A stretch of 64,000 nucleotides of DNA, from positions 1,070,501 through 1,134,500 of the forward strand of contig NZ_CP083546.1 in assembly GCF_025144145.1 (NCBI RefSeq), read 5' to 3'. Within the stretch, counting starts at the first letter, position 1; each line of letters starts with the position of its first letter. Source of the stretch: Leisingera sp. M658 (lineage in GTDB: Bacteria; Pseudomonadota; Alphaproteobacteria; Rhodobacterales; Rhodobacteraceae). Under the pieces are notes generated by a model. That model searched no databases, was not told the origin of the DNA, and worked only from the letters and a program-made list of their open reading frames with translations. Made by a program: the position numbers and the translations under genes. Below are positions 1 to 7,373 of this stretch, piece by piece.

Positions 1-1
1 G

Positions 2-943
2 TCGGAGAAGATATTCCGTCAGCTGCGCGAGGGCGGCGTGGACGCGATCCAAGTCACCATTGCCTATCACGAGAACTTCCGCGAAACGGTTCTGAATTTT
101 GAGAAGTGGAACCGCTGGTTCGAGCAGTATCCTGACCTGATCATGAAGGGGCAGTGGGCCTCTGACATCGACAAGGCCCGCGACACCGGCCGCACCGCAG
201 TGTTCTTCGGCTTCCAGAACCCGTCGCCGATGGAAGACGACATCGGCCTGGTCGAGATCCTGCACACCCTGGGCGCACGTTTCATGCAGCTCACCTATAA
301 CAACCAGTCGCTGCTGGCGACCGGCTGTTACGAGGCCGAGGATCCCGGCATCACCCGGATGGGCAAGCAGGTCATCAAGGAGATGAACCGCGTCGGACTG
401 GTCGTGGACATGAGCCATTCCGCCGACCGTTCCACCATCGAGGCGGCGGAGATTTCCACCCGCCCGATCGCCATCACCCATGCCAACCCGTATGAGTGGT
501 CGCCGGCCCTGCGCAACAAAAAGGATGACGTCATCCGCGCGGTCACAGGCCACGGCGGCATGCTGGGCTTTTCGGTCTATCCGCATCACCTGAAGGACAA
601 GGGCGCCTGCACCCTGCAAAGCTTCTGCGAGATGATTGCACGCACCGCCGACAAATACGGGGTGGAACACCTCGGTATCGGCACCGACCTGTGCCAGGAT
701 CAGCCCGACAGCGTGGTTGAGTGGATGCGCGTCGGCCGCTGGAGCAAGGAAATCGACTACGGCGAAGGATCAGCCGCCGCTCCGGGATTCCCGGAAATGC
801 CTAGCTGGTTCAAGGACAACCGCGACTTTGGAAACATCGAAGAGGGCCTTCGCGCGACGGGCATGAACGATGATGAGGTCAGCGGCATCATGGGCGGGAA
901 CTGGCACCGGTTCTTTGCCGAAAACTTTGGCCCCAAAGGATAA
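2..943 (+). CDS. Membrane dipeptidase, peptidase family M19 (5' end outside window)
   Basis: The reading frame is already open at base 2, so the N-terminus lies upstream of the window and the GTG at 38 is not the true start; about 313 residues are visible. M19 (renal-dipeptidase-type) zinc hydrolases cleave dipeptides or similar small amides. Visible family motifs are the metal-site stretches VDMSHS and AITHANPYE, a GG-rich segment (GHGGMLGF), LGIGTDLCQD (the usual GxxxGSDFDG region) and the C-terminal GGNWHRFF that replaces the common GGNxLRV. It ends 5 bp before the next gene and appears to be in one operon with an LDH2-type oxidoreductase and a BCCT transporter, so a role in betaine or modified-amino-acid catabolism is inferred, as for the dipeptidase-like genes near dimethylglycine catabolism loci of pseudomonads. 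The substrate is unknown. Confidence 0.85.
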   Translation, partial: SEKIFRQLREGGVDAIQVTIAYHENFRETVLNFEKWNRWFEQYPDLIMKGQWASDIDKARDTGRTAVFFGFQNPSPMEDDIGLVEILHTLGARFMQLTYNNQSLLATGCYEAEDPGITRMGKQVIKEMNRVGLVVDMSHSADRSTIEAAEISTRPIAITHANPYEWSPALRNKKDDVIRAVTGHGGMLGFSVYPHHLKDKGACTLQSFCEMIARTADKYGVEHLGIGTDLCQDQPDSVVEWMRVGRWSKEIDYGEGSAAAPGFPEMPSWFKDNRDFGNIEEGLRATGMNDDEVSGIMGGNWHRFFAENFGPKG

Positions 944-948
944 CCTAA

Positions 949-2661
949 ATGGAAACAACCGCGCAGACATCAATATCACTACGGGACCCGGCGCAGGTCA
1001 TGCGCCTTAGCCGTCTCGGTTCTTTGCACCAGTGCCGCCTCAGCTTCATGCGGATTCTGACACGGCGCATGGCCCGCGAAAACTGGAGCTTTTCGCGCCC
1101 CAAGTTTGATATTGATGAAAACGGGGTCGGTGTTGCAGTCTTTTCCGCAACCGGCCCTGCGCGGACCTATTCTCTGATCGCCTTTGCACATGATCTGCCG
1201 CCTGAAATGCGGTCGGATCGTGTGATTGCAACTGCGTGGGATGCCACCTTTGCCCTGTTCGATGGTGTCCCGACGGATGAAGACATCGAACGTCTTTCGA
1301 AAAATGTCCCCTATCAGGAAGCCGGCCGGGTCAGCGAGCGCGAGATTTCGGTATCGCGCGCAAACCGGTCCGTGCGCCTGTGGGAACATGTGGTTTCCGC
1401 CCTGTCCGAAGGCCGCCAGCCAGATGCTGCCCAGCTTGATGCCGTCGGCTATTTGATGCGGACCACAGCCGTTTACGGATCGGGAAAACTGGGTGCTGCG
1501 GATCGCGAGATGATCGCAAAACGCCCCGAATTCCAGGTTCCGTTCCAGGCCGAGATGCTGTCGGTTTTCCTGACCCGCTGGTTTGTGCGCGATCTGGTGC
1601 AGCATATGGCAGACCTGCGCGCCAAGGCGGCAGGCCGAACAGCAGCACAGCTGGCCCCGGAACTGGCCCGGTCGCTTGGTATCGGCAACTCAACCGGCTT
1701 GGGCATGGCGCCGTTCCTGCTGAACCATCCGGTTCTGTTCAACAACTGGATCGCCGCCCGCGAGGATGCAATCCGTACCGTCCGCAGTCTGGACAGCGCA
1801 TCGGAGGACGAAATCGCCCTGTTCCTGCGGCTTTTGCAGCGCAGCAAAAAGAATGTTGACCTGTGGCAGTCCGAGCATGAGATCCAGGTGCGCAAACTGG
1901 CCGGGCTGCGGAACGACCTGGAACAGATCGACGCCTATCTGAGCACTCCGCAGGTGCTGAGCGGTCCCCAGCCCTGGGATCAGATGCACCGCTGGGCCGA
2001 AGAAACACTGTCTCTGGAAGGCCAGGAATGGCTGGCCTCAATGATGCTGGAACCCTATGGCAGCCTGATTGATGAGTTGAGCGACGGCATGGCAGCGGAC
2101 AATACGCCGACGTTCCGCATTGCCGGTGCGATGACCATTGACGAACTGCGCGGGCTTCTGACGCGGATTTATGAATGGGCGATCGGTACAGACTGGCAGA
2201 AACGGGAAAACCGGGCCCGCGCCTGGTATGTGTCCGAAGAAAAGCTGGAACCGCGTCTGGGCGAACGGTTTGAGGAGCCGGTGGAGGAATACGAGCAGCC
2301 GCTGGCGCCTGGCCGGGATGCTGCGGCGCTGTTCAATGCGCTGGCGCATTGGCAGGGCGAGATCCGCGTCGCCGAGTTCCTGCTGCGCCATCCTGAATAC
2401 CGTCATACGGTGCGCCGGGCGCAGATCGCGGGCCGCGCACCTTATGCCGAGATCCGTGACAACACGATCTCGCACGACGTTCTGCCGATTGACATGCTGC
2501 GTTGCAAACTCGCCTTCTTCGGCGCCACGCAGTTTGATCCCCGCTCTGACCGCTGGGTGCGGATCTGCATGTATGGCAACGCACCCTACCCGCAGGAGCT
2601 TTCGCAGGAGAACGCTGAATTCTGGGTCTATCCCAGACTGGAAGAGGGGGCACTGGCATGA
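949..2661 (+). CDS. Unrecognised 570-aa operon protein
   Basis: I do not recognise this family. The protein is 570 aa, with no signal peptide or transmembrane segment, so it is probably cytoplasmic. It is rich in charged and aromatic residues, with several Trp-containing helices; a region around residues 285-330 looks like a short amphipathic or coiled segment. No nucleotide-binding loop, zinc cluster or catalytic triad is apparent. The ATG is preceded by AAAGGA. The gene starts 5 bp after the dipeptidase and its stop overlaps the next start as ATGA, so it is translationally coupled to the DUF3726-like gene and very likely works with it and with the flanking oxidoreductase and transporter. 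It could be a large subunit or scaffold of a catabolic enzyme, but this is only inferred from context. Confidence 0.85.
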   Translation: METTAQTSISLRDPAQVMRLSRLGSLHQCRLSFMRILTRRMARENWSFSRPKFDIDENGVGVAVFSATGPARTYSLIAFAHDLPPEMRSDRVIATAWDATFALFDGVPTDEDIERLSKNVPYQEAGRVSEREISVSRANRSVRLWEHVVSALSEGRQPDAAQLDAVGYLMRTTAVYGSGKLGAADREMIAKRPEFQVPFQAEMLSVFLTRWFVRDLVQHMADLRAKAAGRTAAQLAPELARSLGIGNSTGLGMAPFLLNHPVLFNNWIAAREDAIRTVRSLDSASEDEIALFLRLLQRSKKNVDLWQSEHEIQVRKLAGLRNDLEQIDAYLSTPQVLSGPQPWDQMHRWAEETLSLEGQEWLASMMLEPYGSLIDELSDGMAADNTPTFRIAGAMTIDELRGLLTRIYEWAIGTDWQKRENRARAWYVSEEKLEPRLGERFEEPVEEYEQPLAPGRDAAALFNALAHWQGEIRVAEFLLRHPEYRHTVRRAQIAGRAPYAEIRDNTISHDVLPIDMLRCKLAFFGATQFDPRSDRWVRICMYGNAPYPQELSQENAEFWVYPRLEEGALA

Positions 2662-3305
2662 ACCATTCCCTGAATGAAATCGAAGCAATGTGCAAACGCG
2701 CTGCCCGTGGCGCCGGCCTTCCCTGGGGATTGGCCGAGGAGGCTGCAAAAGGCACGCGCTGGATCTCTTCCTTTGGCTTTCCGGGGGCGGAGCTGCTGGC
2801 TGCGCTGCTGGAGATGAACGACCGTTTGCCGCCCGCGGATCTGGCGCCTTTGGCACTGAAAGGCGTGTGGAGCGCCCCGTCGGGGCGGATGAGCCCGCTG
2901 ATTGCCGGCGCCGCCTTAAGCGACTGCGCGGTACAGCTGATGGATGCGGGCCGGATCGAAATGGAGCGTGTGTGCGTGCCGTTGCTGCTGGTTCCCTTTG
3001 CTGCTGGGGCTGCGTTGCGGCTGGAGACTCCGGTCGCTGTTGAATGGGCGGGTGTCTACCTTGCAACAGATGGCCGCCAGCTGTGCGCGCGGGGCGCTCC
3101 CGACGCCTACACAGCGATGCTTGCCGACAAGGTTGCTTTCACCACTCCGGCTGAAATGACCGACCGCCGGGAGCCGGTTTTGCGCGGCAGCGCTCCGGCC
3201 GAGGCCTGGGACCGCCTTGGCGTTCTTGCCCACCGCACTTATGCGCCCGCCACCGAAGCTTCGCGATTGCGCGGCGCCGGTGCCGGGCTGTCTGACAACG
3301 ACTGA
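2658..3305 (+). CDS. DUF3726-like protein
   Basis: A 215-aa protein starting at an ATGA overlap with the preceding gene. It is Ala/Gly/Leu rich, without a clear signal peptide or membrane helix. The overall pattern, an N-terminal helical stretch (MCKRAARGAGLPWGLAEEAA) followed by a long Ala/Leu domain, recalls the DUF3726 family that occurs beside LDH2-type oxidoreductases in alphaproteobacteria; that assignment is from memory and unverified. It ends 12 bp before the oxidoreductase start, with GAAGAGG upstream of that start, so the genes are cotranscribed. Function unknown; an accessory role in the same catabolic route is the simplest reading. Confidence 0.75.
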   Translation: MNHSLNEIEAMCKRAARGAGLPWGLAEEAAKGTRWISSFGFPGAELLAALLEMNDRLPPADLAPLALKGVWSAPSGRMSPLIAGAALSDCAVQLMDAGRIEMERVCVPLLLVPFAAGAALRLETPVAVEWAGVYLATDGRQLCARGAPDAYTAMLADKVAFTTPAEMTDRREPVLRGSAPAEAWDRLGVLAHRTYAPATEASRLRGAGAGLSDND

Positions 3306-3317
3306 AGAGGCGTCGCT

Positions 3318-4328
3318 ATGACCGAAACCAATACCCTGACCCTTGCCGAGATCGAGGATCTGTCCTTCCGCGCCCTGGTGGCGGCGGGCACATCCGAGGC
3401 CAACGCCCGCCCGCTGGCTGTTGCCACCGCAGCAACCGAAGCGGATGGCGTCGCCAGCCATGGCTTGGCCTATATCCCGATCTATGCCGAGCATGTGCAA
3501 TGCGGCAAGGTGGACGGGCAGGCGGTTCCGGCTCTGGCGCGTCCGCGTCCCGGCGTGGTGGCGGTGGATGCTGCCACCGGCTTTGCCCATTCCGCGATTG
3601 ACATGGGGTTCGAGGCGCTGATCCCGGCTGCCCGCGAGCAGGGGGTCGCGGTTCTGGCGATCCGCAACAGCTATAACTGCGGCGTGCTGGGCTATCACAC
3701 TGCCCGTCTGGCCCGCGCCGGACTGGTGGGGCTGGGCTTTACCAATGCGCCCGCCTCCATCGCGCCTTCGGGCGGTAAGAAACCTGTTGTCGGCACCAAT
3801 CCGTTCTCAGTCGCGGTGCCGGGTGAAGACGGTGAGCCGGAACTGCTGATCGACCAAAGCGCCAGCACCATCGCCAAAAGCGAAGTGATGAAACACGCCC
3901 GCGAAGGCAAAGAAATCCCGCTGGGCTGGGCGCTGGACGCCGACGGCAATCCGACCACCGACCCGGATGCGGGCCTTAAGGGGTCAATGGCGCCGTCGGG
4001 CGGTTACAAAGGCGTTGGTGTTGCGCTGCTGACCGAGATCATGGCCGCAGCCCTGACCGGTGCGACCCTTGGTATCAACGCCTCGCCGTTTTCCGGCACT
4101 GCAGGCGGGCCGCCCAAAACCGGCCAAATGTTCATCGCAATCGACCCGGTTGCCACCTCAAATGACAGTTTTCGATCCGGAATGGTCGGAATCGTAGAAG
4201 CAGTACGTGCGCAGACTGGCGCACATCTGCCGGGCGACGGGCGCCGCGGCAAGCGGATCAAGGCCCGGACAGATGGCGTCGCGGTCAGCGTAGCAACGCT
4301 GAACAGGATCAAAGCCCTGATGGGCTGA
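3318..4328 (+). CDS. LDH2/YlbC-type malate/L-lactate dehydrogenase-family oxidoreductase
   Basis: A 336-aa NAD(P)-dependent oxidoreductase of the LDH2 fold, which is unrelated to classical lactate dehydrogenase. The family includes malate, ureidoglycolate, 2,3-diketogulonate and delta1-pyrroline/piperideine-2-carboxylate reductases. Family landmarks are SHGLAYIPIYAE (about residues 46-57, the catalytic His loop), VGTNPFSVAVP (about 157-167), DQSAS.IAKSEV (about 178-189) and a glycine-rich GGYKGVG (about 229-235). Length is typical. In this operon, next to a BCCT carrier and a dipeptidase, a cyclic imino-acid (pyrroline-2-carboxylate-like) reductase or a 2-hydroxyacid dehydrogenase are both possible; sequence alone does not decide. 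Confidence 0.85.
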   Translation: MTETNTLTLAEIEDLSFRALVAAGTSEANARPLAVATAATEADGVASHGLAYIPIYAEHVQCGKVDGQAVPALARPRPGVVAVDAATGFAHSAIDMGFEALIPAAREQGVAVLAIRNSYNCGVLGYHTARLARAGLVGLGFTNAPASIAPSGGKKPVVGTNPFSVAVPGEDGEPELLIDQSASTIAKSEVMKHAREGKEIPLGWALDADGNPTTDPDAGLKGSMAPSGGYKGVGVALLTEIMAAALTGATLGINASPFSGTAGGPPKTGQMFIAIDPVATSNDSFRSGMVGIVEAVRAQTGAHLPGDGRRGKRIKARTDGVAVSVATLNRIKALMG

Positions 4329-4405
4329 CGCCAGACTCCGGCGGTTACGCGAACCGCCGGAAAATCCGCACTTCGGTGCGGCACGTGCGAAACGGGAGGA
4401 AACGC

Positions 4406-6235
4406 ATGTCAATTAAACAACCTTTCACCGATCTGGAGATTAACACCTCCGACGGTGGCTTCTATAAGGGGCACAGTCTTGAGATCGCCTTGCTCAGCAA
4501 GGGGATCATGGTCGCTTTGGTTCTCTGGGCGCTGGTCTGGCCGGCCAACGCCACCGGCGTTCTGGGCAGCCTGAACGGGCGCATTCTGGAAGACTTCAAC
4601 GCCTTCTACATCGTCATTGTCGGCTTCTTCGCCTTTTTCCTGTTTGTGGTCGCCGCATTGCCGCAAACCGGTAAGCGGATCATGGGGACGCCGGGCGAGC
4701 AAAAGGAGTTCTCGGACTTTTCCTGGTTCTCGATGATGTTCGGTGCCGGTCTGGGCGTCGGCCTGATGGTTTTTGCCACCGCTGAGCCGCTTGGCCTTTG
4801 GGGTTCCAACCCGGAAGTGCTGGCGCAGAACGTGGTTCCGAACACCGAAGAAGCCATTCAGTCCGGCTTCCGCTACACGTTTCTGCATTACGGCTTCCAT
4901 GCCTGGGCGATCTATGTGGTGACGGGTCTGTCGCTGGCCTATTACGCCTATACCCGTGATATGCCGCTGACCATCCGCACTGCACTGACACCGCTGTTCG
5001 GCAAGCTGATGAACGGCATTGCGGGCCATGTGGTTGACGTGCTGGGCGTGGTTGCAACCATCCTGGGTGTGTCTGTGACCATCGGTTTCGGTGTCAGCCA
5101 GTTTGTTGACGGCGTCTATGCCATCACCGGCATGGAATGGATGATGGACATGAGCGGCGACGCGCCGGCACCCGGCACTGTTGGCCTGCTGTCCGGCCTG
5201 TTTGCCATCATGGGCCTGTCGATCATCTCGGCTGTGTCCGGCGTGGGCCGCGGCGTGAAGTACCTGTCCAACCTGAACCTGGTTTTGTCGTTCATCCTGC
5301 TGCTGACCTTCGTGGTCTTCGGCTCCTTCATGTTTGCAATGACGACCTATGCGACGGCCTTTGTGGACTACATCCTGCATTTCGCTTCGCTGAGCTTCGG
5401 TCCCTACACCCCGCAGCCTGCGGCTGATTTTGCGGCGGCACTGCCTGCAGAGGCTGCCCCGTATGCGGATGCGCTGCGCGGCGGAGCGACCAATGCCTGG
5501 GGCTCCTTCGACGGCTTCAAATCGGGTCTGGAAGGCGAAGCGGCTGCCCTGTCCGACGACGTTCTGTCGGCGGCCTATGCCGCGGGTGAACCGCAGCGCC
5601 AATTCGGCTGGCAGTCAGCCTGGACCACGTTCTACTGGGCCTGGTGGATTGCGTTCTCGCCCTTCGTCGGCCTGTTCCTGGCACGCATTTCCCGCGGCCG
5701 TTCGGTGCGTGAATTCATCATCGGCTGCGTGTTTGCACCGGCGATGGTCTGCTTTGCCTGGATGGCTATCCTGGGCGGCACTGCGATCGACCTGGAACTC
5801 AGCGGTGCGGCAGAAGGCGCCATCATCGGCGCGTCGAACACGGCCAAGCTGTTTGTGACCTTGCAAAGCATGATCGACGGCGGCCTGCTGTCGGGCATCA
5901 CCATCATGTGTGTTGTGCTGATCATGACCTTCCTGGTTACCTCGGCGGACTCCGGCATCCTGGTGATGAACACCATCATGTCCGGCGGTGATCAGAACAT
6001 CGGCAACAAGCACAAGATCGTTTGGGGCCTGATCCTGACCGCTGTGATCGGCACCCTGCTGTTCGCAGGCAAGCAGAACGGCGGAGCCGATCCGATGGAG
6101 GCGCTGAAAAGCGCGATGATCATCGGCGCGCTGCCCTTCACCATGGTCATGGGCCTGATGTGCGTGTCGCTGGCCAAGGCGCTGTACCGTGACGGTCTGC
6201 GCGAAAAGGCTGGGGAAAGCGCACCTGCTGAATAA
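4406..6235 (+). CDS. BCCT family betaine/carnitine/choline transporter
   Basis: A 609-aa, about 12-helix inner-membrane carrier of the betaine/choline/carnitine transporter family. These are Na+- or H+-coupled symporters, or precursor/product antiporters, for quaternary-ammonium compounds. The family signature is seen as WWIAFSPFVGLFLARISRGR near residue 415, and GAGLGVGLMVFATAEP near residue 115 matches the substrate/sodium region. The start is placed at 4406 because GGGAGGA lies 6 bases upstream; an in-frame start at 4376 has no such site. The loop around residues 345-410 is unusually Ala-rich and long. Being last in the dipeptidase operon and followed by a strong terminator, it probably imports the substrate for the upstream enzymes. 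Exact substrate unknown. Confidence 0.92.
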   Translation: MSIKQPFTDLEINTSDGGFYKGHSLEIALLSKGIMVALVLWALVWPANATGVLGSLNGRILEDFNAFYIVIVGFFAFFLFVVAALPQTGKRIMGTPGEQKEFSDFSWFSMMFGAGLGVGLMVFATAEPLGLWGSNPEVLAQNVVPNTEEAIQSGFRYTFLHYGFHAWAIYVVTGLSLAYYAYTRDMPLTIRTALTPLFGKLMNGIAGHVVDVLGVVATILGVSVTIGFGVSQFVDGVYAITGMEWMMDMSGDAPAPGTVGLLSGLFAIMGLSIISAVSGVGRGVKYLSNLNLVLSFILLLTFVVFGSFMFAMTTYATAFVDYILHFASLSFGPYTPQPAADFAAALPAEAAPYADALRGGATNAWGSFDGFKSGLEGEAAALSDDVLSAAYAAGEPQRQFGWQSAWTTFYWAWWIAFSPFVGLFLARISRGRSVREFIIGCVFAPAMVCFAWMAILGGTAIDLELSGAAEGAIIGASNTAKLFVTLQSMIDGGLLSGITIMCVVLIMTFLVTSADSGILVMNTIMSGGDQNIGNKHKIVWGLILTAVIGTLLFAGKQNGGADPMEALKSAMIIGALPFTMVMGLMCVSLAKALYRDGLREKAGESAPAE

Positions 6236-6304
6236 GCAACACCTCCGGGCTGCTTATACCAGAGCGGCCCGGTAAACAGATCAGCCGCCTATTCAGGCGG
6301 CAAC

Positions 6305-6336
6305 AGGGCCGGCGGGAGAGATCCCTCCGGCCCTTT
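6305..6336. terminator. Bidirectional rho-independent terminator between BCCT and LysR genes
   Basis: The arms AGGGCCGG and CCGGCCCT, continued by GGGA/TCCC around a GAGA loop, form a nearly perfect stem with one C/T mismatch, followed by TTTT. It sits between the convergent BCCT gene and the LysR gene whose stop codon begins at 6337-6339. Confidence 0.85.
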
Positions 6337-7266
6337 TCAGTTGGGGCTAGCTGGATCCCGGCTGGCAGCGGCTTCCCGTTTGAACCACTTCAGCATCCGC
6401 TCCAGCGCGCTGCCGCCGCTTTCGCGGTACTGCAGAAAGTAGCTGTGCGGCCTGTCCGACACCGCAGGCCCCAGCCGCAGCACCTCGCCGGCTGCTAGGG
6501 CCTGATCGGCAATCCCCGCCCAGCCCAGCCCAATGCCTTCACCGCGCCGTACCGACTGCAGCAGGAACGGATAGGCGTCGAATTCCGCGGCGGTGCCGAA
6601 GTGCGGCGCCTGCAGCCCTGCATGGGAAAACCAGCCATCCCAGGTCAGAAAGCCAGAGGTTCCGGTGTCAAAATGCAAAAACAGATTCGGCGCGAGTTGT
6701 GCAATGCTGTTCTCTGCTTCTGGGTGGGCTTCCAGAAAACCGGGGCTGCAAATCGGAAAGGTTTCCGCTGGGATCAGCGGAAAATACGGCCGGTCCGGCA
6801 TCCGCGACGGATCCCAGACAACTGCTGCATCCAGGCGGCTAAGGTCAATGTCGCCCAGCTGGTCCGTGGTCACTACCCGCACCCGGCCGCCGCCCAGATA
6901 AGCACGCAAGGCAGAGAAACGAGGCATCAGCCACTGGTCCGCAAAGCCAAAGGTACAGGCCAGCGTCACCTCATCCGTGTCCGGAGCAGCCAGAACCTCG
7001 CTCCAGGCCTGATCCACATGACCCAGCCCCAGCGCCACCGCATCGGCCAGCCGGGCGGCATTGGCTGTCGGGGTGATCCGGTTGTTGTTGCGCTCGAACA
7101 GCGGCTGCCGCAGGCGCTCCTCCAAAGTGGAGATATGGCGCGAGACCGCAGGCTGGCTGAGGCCCAGCTCGGCGGCGGCGCGGGACAGGCTGGCATGGCG
7201 CACCGCCACTTCCAGCACCAAGAGGGCGTTCAGCGAACCGGCGGTGGGGCGTATCGAGCGTTCCAT
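6337..7266 (-). CDS. LysR-family regulator (GcvA-like)
   Basis: A 309-aa LysR-type regulator. The N-terminal winged helix-turn-helix covers about residues 10-70 (SLSRAAAELGLSQPAVSRHI), followed by a linker helix and a periplasmic-binding-protein-like effector domain. The RNNNRITPTANA segment and overall pattern are of the GcvA/AmpR-like subgroup. It is transcribed away from the double CoA-transferase gene at 7374, with 107 bp between the starts, so it most likely controls that gene and itself from the shared spacer. The inducer is unknown. Confidence 0.88.
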   Translation of the reverse strand: MERSIRPTAGSLNALLVLEVAVRHASLSRAAAELGLSQPAVSRHISTLEERLRQPLFERNNNRITPTANAARLADAVALGLGHVDQAWSEVLAAPDTDEVTLACTFGFADQWLMPRFSALRAYLGGGRVRVVTTDQLGDIDLSRLDAAVVWDPSRMPDRPYFPLIPAETFPICSPGFLEAHPEAENSIAQLAPNLFLHFDTGTSGFLTWDGWFSHAGLQAPHFGTAAEFDAYPFLLQSVRRGEGIGLGWAGIADQALAAGEVLRLGPAVSDRPHSYFLQYRESGGSALERMLKWFKREAAASRDPASPN

Positions 7267-7373
7267 AGGAAATTGTTAGGGAGAGCATGCTTTTTTGGCC
7301 AGTGGATATTGCGGGGCCTGAAGATAATCTGTTGCGGATTGAACTTTGAACCGACAACAGGCGAGACCTCTTC

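Noticed and set aside
4409-5602. A 397-codon minus-strand frame opposite the BCCT gene
   Set aside because: It mirrors codon bias of the transporter gene; its product is His/Gln/Asp-rich low-complexity sequence with no domain.
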